In this document: piece by piece, positions 35,325 to 44,658 of the stretch
Numbering within the stretch: position 1 is the first letter of the stretch
How the letters are laid out: each line of letters starts with the position of its first letter
NCBI RefSeq assembly: GCF_008806975.1
Contig: NZ_CP031728.1
Location: 3,679,501 to 3,743,500 of the forward strand
From: Cellvibrio sp. KY-GH-1
Lineage (GTDB): Bacteria; Pseudomonadota; Gammaproteobacteria; Pseudomonadales; Cellvibrionaceae
DNA length: 64,000 nt
Reading direction: 5' to 3'
Position numbers and translations under genes: made by a program
The notes under the pieces: model-generated
What the model was told of the DNA's origin: nothing
Database searches by the model: none
Seen by the model: only the letters and a program-made list of their open reading frames with translations

Positions 35325-35342
35325 GTAGCACTTTTGTGCTAC
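35325..35342. promoter_or_regulatory. Palindromic operator of the toxin-antitoxin pair
   Basis: GTAGCAC TTTT GTGCTAC, a perfect 7-bp inverted repeat 23 bases upstream of the antitoxin ATG and nine bases from the gspN stop. Position and symmetry fit autoregulation by the ribbon-helix-helix antitoxin; it could also act as a weak terminator. Confidence 0.65.
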
Positions 35343-35351
35343 ATAAAAACA

Positions 35352-35873
35352 CTACTCTTTGGGTTGATACATTTTCAGCGTGCGGGTTTCGTCTCCCTGA
35401 CGAATTTCCACCTGACTTGAAGAGATCGCAGTCACTTTCCAATCACCCACCAATGTATCTCCAACAGCCAATTGACTTACGGGGGGTTTACCAGCAATTG
35501 ATGCCGAAGAAATGACTGAAACAAACAGCGCATAGCGCTTATTCCCCCTGGTAACCAAACCTGTAAGACGCAGGCTTTCCGGTTTCCCTTCCAGAGCTTT
35601 GGCGGGATCCTCGACTGGCGCTTGCTGCTGAATGCCGGTCTCGGAAAACCAGCGTGGCTTTTCCGTAACGGCAATAAACAACCCCATCGCATCGTCTGCC
35701 TTGGGTAAAACGGATGCATGCCAGGGGTTTTCTCTTGGTTCTGGCTGATCACTAAACCCGAGAAGGACCCAAATAATACCCAAGACGAAAGTCAATACAG
35801 CCAGTTTTACCGATAAGGTATAGACAATCTGCTCGTGAGCGGGTAACCGGGAAAAACGCTGCGAGAGACTCAT
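35352..35873 (-). CDS. gspN: Type II secretion protein XpsN / GspC-like
   Basis: 173-residue bitopic inner-membrane protein: short cytoplasmic start, one membrane helix (LAVLTFVLGIIWVLLGF), a proline-rich linker and a C-terminal homology-region-like domain (LRLTGLVTRGNKRYALFV ... LAVGDTLVGDWKVTAISSSQVEI) that in GspC proteins binds the secretin. No PDZ domain. Position between gspM and gspD matches xpsN. Starts within the end of gspM. Confidence 0.82.
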   Translation of the reverse strand: MSLSQRFSRLPAHEQIVYTLSVKLAVLTFVLGIIWVLLGFSDQPEPRENPWHASVLPKADDAMGLFIAVTEKPRWFSETGIQQQAPVEDPAKALEGKPESLRLTGLVTRGNKRYALFVSVISSASIAGKPPVSQLAVGDTLVGDWKVTAISSSQVEIRQGDETRTLKMYQPKE

Positions 35874-36487
35874 GGTGCCACACCTTGGCTAACAACCTCT
35901 TCCGCGCTACTGAAATAAGCAGTTACCAACATACTGAAAACACCCGAACGCTGCGGACTGTAGCTAAAACGCTCTACAACAAGTACCCGCGGGTGCTCAG
36001 CCATCGCGCGCATCAGATTATCAATTTGCGCCACCCCCAGCATTGCAGACACTTCAGCACTCACCTTAATTAAGGTTTCACTGCCAATAGTGACCATTTC
36101 CGTCGGTGCTAAACGCAAGCGCAAACTCTCTCCTTCATGAACACTCATTAAAGTGCGCAAGAAGTTTTGTAAATCAGCCTCTGCAAGACCGGCAGATTTG
36201 GCTTTCCACAAACGCGCTTGCAACTGGGCACCGACTGCCTTTTCCGCTTCCCAACGCTCAGGCCATTCGGTTTGGGATTCCAATTGTTCCAGCTTGATTG
36301 CTGTGCGCTGCAATTGGTTAATGGATTGTTGCTGCTCTGCTCGCCAATCACCCAGACTGAGAGCAAAGTAAATAAGGAAGATATAAAGAATTCCCCAGAG
36401 CATCCAGCGCAAACGCGGATTTGAACCGGTTTGCTGTTGCAATTGCAACCAGTGGGGCATCAATAATTTATGCAGGTTAGCCAGCAT
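35870..36487 (-). CDS. gspM: Type II secretion protein M
   Basis: 205-residue inner-membrane protein with one N-terminal helix (MLWGILYIFLIYFALSL) and a periplasmic domain that includes the typical L-x-x-L...L-L-V-T-A-Y-F-S pattern near the end; binds GspL. ATG 36487 has GAGGAA seven bases upstream and lies inside the end of gspL; ATG-equivalent at 36511 is less likely. Overlaps gspN by four bases. Confidence 0.85.
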   Translation of the reverse strand: MLANLHKLLMPHWLQLQQQTGSNPRLRWMLWGILYIFLIYFALSLGDWRAEQQQSINQLQRTAIKLEQLESQTEWPERWEAEKAVGAQLQARLWKAKSAGLAEADLQNFLRTLMSVHEGESLRLRLAPTEMVTIGSETLIKVSAEVSAMLGVAQIDNLMRAMAEHPRVLVVERFSYSPQRSGVFSMLVTAYFSSAEEVVSQGVAP

Positions 36488-37571
36488 CGTTTTGTTCCTC
36501 TGACACTGCACCAGGCAAGCTAAATAAGACTCGGGTTTGGTCCGGTGTAATACCCGGCTCTACACGTACATCAGTAAAGGCGGGATTGCTGGTGCAAGAC
36601 TCAATAAGCGCACGGGTATCAAGCCCTTCCTTTTGTAACACGACAATCAACTGACCGCGCTGGTATTGCCAATCGAGTAAAGCAAAGTCGAATTTAGCGA
36701 GGCATTGATTGACCTGCGCGGATAAAAATAATGGTGAAGGTGTGGAAACCAGTTCACTCACAGCCTGATTAAATTCCTGCTGACGCAAGGCCCCATCGCG
36801 TTGACTTACCAAATCCATCATGGCTTCATTTTTTTCGGCGACTTGTGCAGCCAGCCAAGAGGATTTGATTTCAGTACCAAAACCCAGACCCAATTCCAGA
36901 CAAGCCCAGGCAATCAACACAGCTGCAATTAATTTGCTCGCTATTTTTTCTTGCGTCAGCGTTTCACGGGTCCAAAAAGGTTTTTCGCTCCAAGGTCGAC
37001 TGAGCAAATCGGGCGCTAACTCGACCCAATCCACACCCTGAATGGTTTTGCCGCATTGACGAACAAAATCTGTCTGGACGCGAGCGTCCGGTTTACTAGG
37101 TGTCCAGCGGGTGTGTCGCAACTCACCTGACAACCAATACTGCATATCCCACCCAAATAGACAGGTCTGTAAATAAAACCCATCTGTTTGAGGCTGACGC
37201 AAGAGCGGCTCAGGCAACAATGTTTGCGGCAATTGGGGATTTTCACCCCGACGGTTGGCAATGCGTTCGGCATCCCAAAACCAAACCTGTGCTGAATCAT
37301 CGCTTTGAACTACCCAACTGCCGACGTTTGCAAAAGGGCTGGCTTGTTGCACCCGTTGATGAATTAAGTTCGCACGTAACGACTTGGGCAGATTAGCCAA
37401 TGGGATGTTTGTATAGAAAAGGTATTGGCGCGGAATGATTAACCGCGCGGAATCCAATTGCACGGACATGGATGGAGCACATTGATCCAATAACTCTGCG
37501 CTATCAGCGGTTATCACCCAGGGTGTGACCAAAGAGGCGGGTTTGCTGAAGGGCCGAAGGTTCATGATCAC
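36477..37571 (-). CDS. gspL: Type II secretion protein L
   Basis: 364 residues: N-terminal actin-like cytoplasmic domain (WVITADSAELLDQCAPS, RLIIPRQYLFYTNIPLANLPKSLRANLIHQRVQQASPF), one membrane helix around residue 225 (LIAAVLIAWACLELGLGF) and a ferredoxin-like periplasmic domain. It links the GspE ATPase to GspM. Divergent sequence but clear from position and domain order; overlaps gspK by 68 bases. Confidence 0.85.
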   Translation of the reverse strand: MIMNLRPFSKPASLVTPWVITADSAELLDQCAPSMSVQLDSARLIIPRQYLFYTNIPLANLPKSLRANLIHQRVQQASPFANVGSWVVQSDDSAQVWFWDAERIANRRGENPQLPQTLLPEPLLRQPQTDGFYLQTCLFGWDMQYWLSGELRHTRWTPSKPDARVQTDFVRQCGKTIQGVDWVELAPDLLSRPWSEKPFWTRETLTQEKIASKLIAAVLIAWACLELGLGFGTEIKSSWLAAQVAEKNEAMMDLVSQRDGALRQQEFNQAVSELVSTPSPLFLSAQVNQCLAKFDFALLDWQYQRGQLIVVLQKEGLDTRALIESCTSNPAFTDVRVEPGITPDQTRVLFSLPGAVSEEQNDAG

Positions 37572-38577
37572 GCCTGACTATAGGTGCTCGGTATTTGTAG
37601 TTAATTTGCCATGGTCCGTAGGGACCAGCGGGCGTCAATTGTAGGCTAATCAACTCTGCTTGTCCCCCCCCAGAATCCCAGAGGGAAATTTGAAACTCAT
37701 TACCATAGAAAAACCGGGTATTTTCCTCAGACAATCCTGCCGAAATCCCCGAGCGCAGAAAAAAATCATCCAAATCAATGAACGGGTTTTGCTGGCGCTG
37801 ACTTTCCAATTGCTCCGCACCTTCCTCAGAAATCCCGAAATAGGCTCGCAGTAGAGACCTCGGCATACTGTTCGGATTTATTGTTGTGTAGCGCCGAACA
37901 CTAAGCCAACCCTGCCAATCAAATTGTGGATGTGTATCCAGCCACTCAGACCAGCCAAATACTCTGCGCAATTCAATTTCTGACCGCAGATAATCGTTTG
38001 TAGGTGAACTTAAACCAACGCGCTGGTATTCATATTTTTCCGCACCAGACAAACTCAATGTTTCATTCGCATCAATGTAATCTTGCAATGCAGCGATTAG
38101 TTGCTGGCTAACTTGCGCGTTGGGCTCTTGATTGCGCATCAGGCGCTGCAAATCGAAAGTGTCAGGCCCGTTTAGAGCAACTGCCCCCATAAGATCCTGA
38201 ACATAAAATGCGCTATTTCCGAGCCCCAAATAGGTCGTGCCGTCCAACCGCATTTCATCACCGATAGGATCCATATTAATGGTCCCCTCTTCAGCATTTA
38301 TGTAATCAGTGACATCTTGCCGAGTCAGTGTTAATCCCGCCCTGGTTAGTCGCGAACTTGATAATACGTAAAACAAAGTTTGTTCCGTAGAACGCAAATC
38401 CAATTGCTGCTGCAGATTCAATTTTGCCTGTGCTGCGATTTTTATTTTTTCTTGTACGTAATGATGAAAAATTCCTGCAACAATAAAAATAATCGCTATC
38501 GCCCAAAGCACTGCCGCAAGAATAAAGCCCTGCTGTTGCGAAGGAGCCGTAACCAATTTTCTGCTATTCACGGCCAT
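37504..38577 (-). CDS. gspK: Type II secretion minor pseudopilin K
   Basis: 357 residues with a prepilin-type start (QQQGFILAAVLWAIAIIFIVAGIF; cleavage after Gly before Phe) that lacks the Glu+5 as usual for GspK, and a large globular insert with helix-hairpin-helix-like P-F-I-D-L-D-D-F. Tip of the pseudopilus with GspI and GspJ. Overlaps both neighbours. Confidence 0.9.
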   Translation of the reverse strand: MAVNSRKLVTAPSQQQGFILAAVLWAIAIIFIVAGIFHHYVQEKIKIAAQAKLNLQQQLDLRSTEQTLFYVLSSSRLTRAGLTLTRQDVTDYINAEEGTINMDPIGDEMRLDGTTYLGLGNSAFYVQDLMGAVALNGPDTFDLQRLMRNQEPNAQVSQQLIAALQDYIDANETLSLSGAEKYEYQRVGLSSPTNDYLRSEIELRRVFGWSEWLDTHPQFDWQGWLSVRRYTTINPNSMPRSLLRAYFGISEEGAEQLESQRQQNPFIDLDDFFLRSGISAGLSEENTRFFYGNEFQISLWDSGGGQAELISLQLTPAGPYGPWQINYKYRAPIVRRDHEPSALQQTRLFGHTLGDNR

Positions 38578-39157
38578 ACACTTTCTCCTCAGCCGTGATG
38601 ATCGCGCGGGTTCGCGTCTCTGTGATAACGACGTAATTTAATAGCTCATCACCCTGATATACCTGCAATCTGATCGCCTTGGGCAACGCCGTTGGCTCTT
38701 CTTTTTGCGGCACCCAAAGATCGCGCCAGTTATTTTCCACATCCATATACTGAAACTGGCCTTTCGCGCCCACCCATGTATTTACGACAAATTGCCGCTC
38801 TCCTTCGCGATAACCAAGCACGAATTGCTCACCCTTAGTTTCCAACTCCCAGGCTATACGCGTTTTTAAACCCGCACTACCCACCAAGGGCGCGTAGGTA
38901 TAGGTAGAAAACTGAAACTGATTACCTTCCAGACCACGATCTTTAGGTCGCATCGCAACTTGTGACTGAAGTGTTGTCGTAAACCAACGATAGGCAAATG
39001 CCTGCTGGTACGCGTTGGATTGTGTTTTAACCACTCGCTGATACAGCCCCAATGAATAACCAAACCCTTGCATCACCAGAGTCACTACCATAGCGACAAT
39101 GATCATCACCACCAACATCTCAATTAGTGTAAAGGCGCGCTGACGGTAATAATCCAT
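38564..39157 (-). CDS. gspJ: Type II secretion minor pseudopilin J
   Basis: About 197 residues. Prepilin-like start RQRAFTLIEMLVVMIIVAMVV; the residue before the cleavage site is Ala instead of the usual Gly, which prepilin peptidases sometimes accept. ATG 39157 lies one base after the gspI stop; ATG 39181 within gspI is an alternative. Minor pseudopilin of the tip complex. Confidence 0.88.
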   Translation of the reverse strand: MDYYRQRAFTLIEMLVVMIIVAMVVTLVMQGFGYSLGLYQRVVKTQSNAYQQAFAYRWFTTTLQSQVAMRPKDRGLEGNQFQFSTYTYAPLVGSAGLKTRIAWELETKGEQFVLGYREGERQFVVNTWVGAKGQFQYMDVENNWRDLWVPQKEEPTALPKAIRLQVYQGDELLNYVVITETRTRAIITAEEKVYGRE

Positions 39158-39158
39158 G

Positions 39159-39590
39159 CTAGGGAGCGAATGCGTCTTCATTTTTCTTTGGTTCCCGCGC
39201 CTGGTACCAAGCAGTTTGGCGATAGTTGTATGTGGTTACCGTCTGCCCATTTTTATTCAGTTCGAGAGTGACTTGATAAAGCCCTAAATCATAAAGACTC
39301 AGTGTTCCACGCGGAGACAAGCCCTGTTTCCAGGGCTCCACCAACTCCGCGCGCCATTGCACCAAGTAACCCGCCACATCAAACGCGCCCTCGGACTCGT
39401 TGCGCAGATCGACCAGTTTCAAGCGCTCCATGGCGGAGTTGACAACAAATTCGGATTCAGCAACAACCGCCACACGATTGAGCGAAATCAGGTTGGTGTT
39501 AATCCAACTGTAAATACCCATGACGGCCATGGAGAAAATTACCAGGGCGACTATTGCCTCGATTAAGGTGAAGCCGCGTTCGCTAGTCAT
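39159..39590 (-). CDS. gspI: Type II secretion minor pseudopilin I
   Basis: About 143 residues, prepilin leader MTSERG then FTLIEAIVALVIFSMAVMGIYSW with Glu+5. A GTG start at 39605 would add five residues. Overlaps the gspH end. Confidence 0.9.
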   Translation of the reverse strand: MTSERGFTLIEAIVALVIFSMAVMGIYSWINTNLISLNRVAVVAESEFVVNSAMERLKLVDLRNESEGAFDVAGYLVQWRAELVEPWKQGLSPRGTLSLYDLGLYQVTLELNKNGQTVTTYNYRQTAWYQAREPKKNEDAFAP

Positions 39591-39978
39591 TTGTGCGCGG
39601 CTCACAATAAGGAGGGTCTAGCTGTAAGCGGCGGTTAATGCCGTTAAGCTCAGCGTCGATCTCCCCACCCAGGCAAACACCATTGGGCTGGTAGAAGATA
39701 GGCTGGTTGAGGTGAAGTTTTAGTTCGCCATCCAACTCCAACCCCTCATTCACCAGAGTTTGTAGCGCGTCTTCCGGCTTAAGGGTGATGGGTTGCTGGC
39801 GGGTGTAGGCTTTGAGGGGTAGCGATCCAAGCAGTTGTATCAAGCGCTCATGATCGGACTTGTCTTGAAATTGTTCGTATATAGCCGGTAAGCGCGGTAG
39901 AACCAGCGCACTGGTCAGCCCGAGAATCATCAGCACCACTAATAATTCGATCAGGGTAAAACCGGCGCGCGGGTTCAT
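39583..39978 (-). CDS. gspH: Type II secretion minor pseudopilin H
   Basis: 131 residues with prepilin start MNPRAG then FTLIELLVVLMILGLTSALVLPRLP. Minor pseudopilin at the junction of tip and shaft. Lies 26 bases after gspG. Confidence 0.9.
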   Translation of the reverse strand: MNPRAGFTLIELLVVLMILGLTSALVLPRLPAIYEQFQDKSDHERLIQLLGSLPLKAYTRQQPITLKPEDALQTLVNEGLELDGELKLHLNQPIFYQPNGVCLGGEIDAELNGINRRLQLDPPYCEPRTND

Positions 39979-40004
39979 GGGATATTGTTTTTCCGGAAAA
40001 GGAA

Positions 40005-40439
40005 TTACTTGGCCAAGCCTATGTCGGCGTCCAGCTCTTCGCCGCCTTGCTTGCCATCAGCACCTTGTGAATAAAGGGTGAAATCCTGCATACCATTTTT
40101 TTCGCGACGATACTGGTAGGCATTACCCCATGGGTCCGCGGGAATTTCTTCGTCCAGATACGGGCCCTTCCAATTTTGTTGGGCGCGCGAGTTGTCGGGC
40201 GAACGCGCAAGTGCCGCCAAGCCTTCCTGGGTGCTGGGATATTCGCCCATATCCAGACGATAGGTTTGCAGTGACGACTTGAGCAGCTTGAGCTGGGTTT
40301 CAGCCGTTTTAACTTTGGCACTATCGACCTTGCCAAACATTCTCGGGCCAACCAAACCGGCCAATAGGCCGAGGATCACCAACACCACCAGTAGTTCGAT
40401 CATGGTGAAGCCACGTTGGTGAGTTTTAGTATTGCGCAT
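40005..40439 (-). CDS. gspG: Type II secretion major pseudopilin G
   Basis: 144 residues. Leader MRNTKTHQRG then FTMIELLVVLVILGLLAGLVGP, followed by the typical LKSSLQTYRLDMGEYPSTQEGLAALARSP and the calcium-binding C-terminal region DPWGNAYQYRREKNG ... FTLYSQGADGKQGGEELDADIG. Shaft subunit of the pseudopilus. ATG 40439 has AGGAGAA upstream; a frame open to 40484 runs into the repeat between gspF and gspG. Confidence 0.95.
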   Translation of the reverse strand: MRNTKTHQRGFTMIELLVVLVILGLLAGLVGPRMFGKVDSAKVKTAETQLKLLKSSLQTYRLDMGEYPSTQEGLAALARSPDNSRAQQNWKGPYLDEEIPADPWGNAYQYRREKNGMQDFTLYSQGADGKQGGEELDADIGLAK

Positions 40440-40458
40440 AGATTCTCCTAAAAAATTA

Positions 40459-40537
40459 CCCCCTCCCAGCCTCCCCCTTGGCAAGGGTGAGGAGCTTGCC
40501 CCCTCCCCTTTCGAAGGGGAGGGTTAGGGAGGAGCTT
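40459..40537. repeat. REP-like palindromic repeat pair between gspF and gspG
   Basis: Two related units, each carrying a GC-rich hairpin and the tail GGAGCTTGC. The second has a near-perfect hairpin CCCTCCCCTT-TCGA-AGGGGAGGG (40501-40523). It fills the whole gap between the two genes and is unlike its surroundings in base composition. Confidence 0.7.
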
Positions 40538-40539
40538 GC

Positions 40540-41730
40540 TTAAATCGCCACGTCATTAACGCTGGTGATTGCCTGGATCAAGCCCAGAATAATCACCCCC
40601 ACGGCAATCCCAATTAACACTATCGCCAAGGGCTCGATTAATAACAACAGCCGCTTCATCCGGTTTTTACCGGAGTTTTCATAAATCTTGGCCACTGCTT
40701 GCAGCATCTCCGCCAAGCGACCGGTTTTTTCGCCGGCGCGGATCAGGTTGTAGGCAGTGGCATTGAGAATCTGGTTATCCTGCAGCGCCTTGGAAAGGCT
40801 GCCGCCGGATTGCACCGCATTGAGTGCCGACAATAAACCTTTACTGCGACGCGAGTTTTTCACGCTGGCACGCGCCAGATCCAGTGCGCGCGTCAGTTCG
40901 ATGTGGCTGGCGAGCATGGCGCTCATTACCGAGGACCAGCGGGCGATATCGGATTCCGCCAACCAGCGGCCAAACACCGGCAGGGTCGATAGCTTATCCA
41001 ACAATGCCTGGCGCACTTCGGGCTTGGCAAACTGCATCCCCAGCATTGCACCCAACACCACTACGACAGCGGCCACCCAATAAAAATTTTCATTGAGCCA
41101 CAAACCGGTAGAGAGCACTGCCGTGGCGAGCATGGGTAATTCCTGTTTGCCATCCATTAAATTGGCGAACTTTGGGACTACAAAAATAAAGATAAGTGCC
41201 ACCGCGCTGATGCCGGTTAGCACCAACACGGCCGGGTAAATCAGCGCGTTGCGCAATTCATTAACCACGGACAGGTCATATTCCATCTGCTCCACGCCGC
41301 GTTTCATCGTCTGGCCCAATTGCCCCGATGCTTCCCCGGCTTCCACCAGCTGGATGAAATAGGCAGGCAACTGCAATTCCGCGGCGCGCAATGCTTGTCC
41401 GAAGCTGGCGCCGCGCTGCAGTTGCTCCGAGGCTGAACGATAAAATTTGCGCAGTTGCGGATGGGAATCCGCCTCCTGCAATGACTGTAAGGCTTCGGCG
41501 ATAGAGACGCCCGATTCAAGCATGGTGGTCAGCTCGAACAGCGAAACGGTAATTTCCTCGCGTCCGAGTTTTTTACGGATATTACCGGAGGCTTCCTCAT
41601 GGGGAGTAACACTTAACGGCTGCAGGCTTTTCTCTCGGATCAGGCGCGCAGCTTCGCGCTCATCAGTGGCTTCGATCACACCGCTGATGACTGCCTGATT
41701 CTGGTCGAGCGCCTTATAGCTGAATTGCAT
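40540..41730 (-). CDS. gspF: Type II secretion inner-membrane platform protein F
   Basis: 396 residues, polytopic with two homologous GspF domains (SLFELTTMLESGVSIAEALQSLQEAD; RWSSVMSAMLASHIELTRALDLA) and three membrane segments; N-terminal MQFSYKALDQNQAVISGVIEA is typical. Core of the assembly platform. Follows gspE after 28 bases. Confidence 0.95.
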   Translation of the reverse strand: MQFSYKALDQNQAVISGVIEATDEREAARLIREKSLQPLSVTPHEEASGNIRKKLGREEITVSLFELTTMLESGVSIAEALQSLQEADSHPQLRKFYRSASEQLQRGASFGQALRAAELQLPAYFIQLVEAGEASGQLGQTMKRGVEQMEYDLSVVNELRNALIYPAVLVLTGISAVALIFIFVVPKFANLMDGKQELPMLATAVLSTGLWLNENFYWVAAVVVVLGAMLGMQFAKPEVRQALLDKLSTLPVFGRWLAESDIARWSSVMSAMLASHIELTRALDLARASVKNSRRSKGLLSALNAVQSGGSLSKALQDNQILNATAYNLIRAGEKTGRLAEMLQAVAKIYENSGKNRMKRLLLLIEPLAIVLIGIAVGVIILGLIQAITSVNDVAI

Positions 41731-41758
41731 CGGCAGCTCCCCTGTGTTTCATCATGGT

Positions 41759-43492
41759 TTAGTCCGCATCAATATTGGTAGCACGCATAACTTCTTCCAC
41801 CGTGGTCTGGCCGCGTGCGGCTTTGATCAAACCATCCTGATACATAGACCTGTGGCCCTGGCGGCGCGCCAGCTTGCGCATTTCGGTGACCGGCGTGTTA
41901 GCGATAATCATGTCGTGCAGTTCAGGGGAAATAGGTACTATCTCGTACACGCCCATACGCCCGGAATAACCGGTGTTATTGCAAGCAGCACAGCCTACCG
42001 CTTCCACCCAATTGGGCGTAAAGTCGCGCTTCAAACCGGCAAATTCAGCATTGATCGACTCCGGTACCTGCGCCGGTTTTGCGCAGTGCTTACAGATTTT
42101 GCGCACCAGCCGTTGGGCCTGTACCGCTTTGATCGGCGCCGCCACCAAAAATGGCTCCACCCCCATATCAATTAAACGGGTAAAGGCGGACAGCGAATCA
42201 TTGGTATGCAAGGTTGATAACACCAAATGACCCGTCAGCGCCGATTGGATCGCAATCTGTGCCGTTTCCAAATCGCGGATCTCGCCCACCATGATTACAT
42301 CCGGGTCTTGCCGCAAGAAAGCGCGCAGGGCTTTGGCAAAGGTGTAACCAATTTCAGCATGAGCCTGTACCTGGGTAATGCCGGGCAACTGGTATTCGAC
42401 AGGATCTTCCACCGTGAGAATTTTGCGCGTGCCGTCAGTTGCTTCCTGCAGGGCAGCATACAAGGTGGTGGATTTACCCGAACCCGTTGGGCCGGTAACC
42501 AGCACAATGCCATTGGCCTCTTGCATCAGCGAGCCAACCAGATCCATATGATCCTGTTCCAACCCCAGAGTCGCGAGCGAGAGCTCTTTGCGATCTTTGG
42601 GTAATAGACGCATGACTATGGATTCGCCGTGTACGCCCGGCAGGGTCGATACCCGCACGTCCATCTCGCGGCCATTCACGCGCGTAGTGATGCGGCCATC
42701 CTGCGGCAAACGGCGCTCGGCAATATCAATTTCGGAGATCAACTTCACCCGCGAGGCCACTGCCGGGTAGCGATCAATGGGCTGTTCCAGATGGGTTTGT
42801 AAAATGCCGTCGACACGCAAGCGTACCCGGAAGACTTCTTCCTGAGGGTCAAGATGAATATCCGAGGCATTAAAGGTCACGGCTTTGGAGAAAATATTGT
42901 TCACCAACTCAACGACCGGTGCTTCCTCCGCCAGTTCGCGCAGGCCTTTGGTTTCGCTGCCTTCAGAGAAGAAACGCTCAGCGTTGAGCTCCTTGCGCAG
43001 GTAATCAATCAGGATATCCAGACTATGACTGAGGATCAGCGCCGGCTTCAGAATCAACTCGGGGTAGTGATATTGCAGCACATCGCTAGCGAAAGCGGAT
43101 AATGGATCGCGTCCGGTATAACTCAACATCTGTTCATCGTTTTGCCAATAGATGATGCGATTATCGATGCACCAGTTGATATCGATACGGCCCTGTTTGA
43201 TCTGACTGAACAGGCCACTGGCATCAGGCAGATCGCGTCCCACCAGAACTACCGGCAACTCCAACTGGGTGGATAAAGCATCCAGCAATTGCTCTTCGGC
43301 GACCGCACCCATACGCACCAGGCCAGCGCCTATGCGACCGCCAGTCGACTGCTGCAATTGCAGGGCTTTTTTAACATCGTCAGGCTGCACCAAACCGCGC
43401 TCGACGAGTATTTCACCGATAAGTTTACTCACGCCGGGAATCATCTCCGCTGGAAAATCGCTCTGGCGCACAAGGGCGCACAAATGGCTTGG
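41759..43492 (-). CDS. gspE: Type II secretion ATPase E
   Basis: Hexameric ATPase that drives pseudopilus assembly. N-terminal GspE/XpsE N1 domain (LIGEILVERGLVQPDDVKKALQLQ), Walker A GPTGSGKSTTLYAALQ, Asp box and Walker B VGEIRDLETAQIAIQSALTGH, His box and the zinc-binding tetracysteine (CKHC ... CAAC). Start is uncertain: ATG 43495 (nearly this position) and ATG 43444 are candidates, while the frame stays open to 43558. First gene of the operon, divergent from the GT2 gene. Confidence 0.93.
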   Translation of the reverse strand, partial: PSHLCALVRQSDFPAEMIPGVSKLIGEILVERGLVQPDDVKKALQLQQSTGGRIGAGLVRMGAVAEEQLLDALSTQLELPVVLVGRDLPDASGLFSQIKQGRIDINWCIDNRIIYWQNDEQMLSYTGRDPLSAFASDVLQYHYPELILKPALILSHSLDILIDYLRKELNAERFFSEGSETKGLRELAEEAPVVELVNNIFSKAVTFNASDIHLDPQEEVFRVRLRVDGILQTHLEQPIDRYPAVASRVKLISEIDIAERRLPQDGRITTRVNGREMDVRVSTLPGVHGESIVMRLLPKDRKELSLATLGLEQDHMDLVGSLMQEANGIVLVTGPTGSGKSTTLYAALQEATDGTRKILTVEDPVEYQLPGITQVQAHAEIGYTFAKALRAFLRQDPDVIMVGEIRDLETAQIAIQSALTGHLVLSTLHTNDSLSAFTRLIDMGVEPFLVAAPIKAVQAQRLVRKICKHCAKPAQVPESINAEFAGLKRDFTPNWVEAVGCAACNNTGYSGRMGVYEIVPISPELHDMIIANTPVTEMRKLARRQGHRSMYQDGLIKAARGQTTVEEVMRATNIDAD

Positions 43493-43597
43493 CATACTAC
43501 TGTAAATTGATGAACTTGCCCATGGAATGCGCCTGATTGATGCAGCTTGCGCACGCATCCGCTATGCTCGCGGCCTGATTTTCAGGCGGGAACTCTT

Positions 43598-44497
43598 GTG
43601 ACCACATCACCCATCACGACCATCATCGTCAACTACAATGCCGGCCCGGTGCTAGTGGAATCCATTAGCGCGGTTATCGATCAAACCAACGAAGTGATTT
43701 TGGTGGATAACGACTCGCAGGATCAAAGCCTGGCATTGGTAGAAGCCAGATTCGCCCAGGACACACGGGTCAAGATTATCCGCAACGGCGCCAATCTGGG
43801 TTTCGCAAAAGCCTGCAATATAGGGGCGCGGGCCGCGAACCAGCCGTTTTTGTTTTTTCTCAATCCTGATTGTATTTGCGCACCAGAGAGCCTGACGCGG
43901 CTTTACCACACCCTACTGCAAAACCCGCAAGCAGGAATGGCCGGTGGGTTGTTATTAAATCCCGACGGCACAGAACAAGCTGGAGGGCGCCGCCTGACGC
44001 CAACCCCCGGCCGCACCCTGGTACGCAGTTTTGGCTTGCAGCGCCTGGCCAAACGCTGGCCGGAGCTATTGGTGGATTTCAACCTGCATCAACAACCCCT
44101 GCCCGCCGCACCAATTGCCGTCGAAGCTATTTCTGGCGCCTGCATGCTGGTAAAACCCGAGGCGCTAGCCCAAGTCGGTTTATGGGATGAAGGCTATTTC
44201 CTGCACTGCGAAGATCTGGACTGGTGCATGCGTTTCCGCCGCGCTGGCTGGGAAATTCTGTTCGTACCCGACGCCCCTTTCAGCCACGACCAAGGCACCT
44301 GCAGCAAAAGCCGCCCACTCTTTGTGGAGTGGCACAAACATAAAGGTATGAGCCGTTTTTACCGCAAGTTTTTCCGTCGGGATTATTCGATAGGGCTGCT
44401 TTGGTTGGTGATTAGCGCTATTTGGGTACGTTTTGTACTACTCAGTATGAAAAATCTTATTTATAGATTAAAATGTTGTTTTTGGCGCCAAAAATAG
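43598..44497 (+). CDS. GT2 family glycosyltransferase (rhamnosyltransferase-like)
   Basis: About 300 residues. GT-A core with TTIIVNYNAGPVLVES, VILVDNDSQDQS, NGANLGFAKACNIGA, LFFLNPDCI (D-x-D-like), ISGACMLVKPEAL and the WDEGYFLHCEDLDWCMRFRRAGW acceptor motif, as in WbbL-type rhamnosyltransferases, and a C-terminal hydrophobic segment. GTG 43598 has GGCGGGAA upstream; an ATG at 43547 would add 17 unusual residues overlapping gspE upstream sequence. It stands alone and may serve the rhamnose-containing polysaccharide. Confidence 0.85.
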   Translation: MTTSPITTIIVNYNAGPVLVESISAVIDQTNEVILVDNDSQDQSLALVEARFAQDTRVKIIRNGANLGFAKACNIGARAANQPFLFFLNPDCICAPESLTRLYHTLLQNPQAGMAGGLLLNPDGTEQAGGRRLTPTPGRTLVRSFGLQRLAKRWPELLVDFNLHQQPLPAAPIAVEAISGACMLVKPEALAQVGLWDEGYFLHCEDLDWCMRFRRAGWEILFVPDAPFSHDQGTCSKSRPLFVEWHKHKGMSRFYRKFFRRDYSIGLLWLVISAIWVRFVLLSMKNLIYRLKCCFWRQK

Positions 44498-44658
44498 AGC
44501 CTGGTAACTCTGCTAACGCCAATTACCTGTTGCCGTTACGCTGTATGAGCCAGATGCGTCATTTTGACTTGCACCCTGACTGAAAAAATTCAGGCGGTTC
44601 ATATATTTCCGGCAATACTTGACCCCATCGATAGTAGAAATTAGCCGACTCTGTACGA
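44498..44658. other. Intergenic region before first diguanylate cyclase
   Basis: 160 bases without a clear terminator or operator. Must contain the cyclase promoter. Confidence 0.3.
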
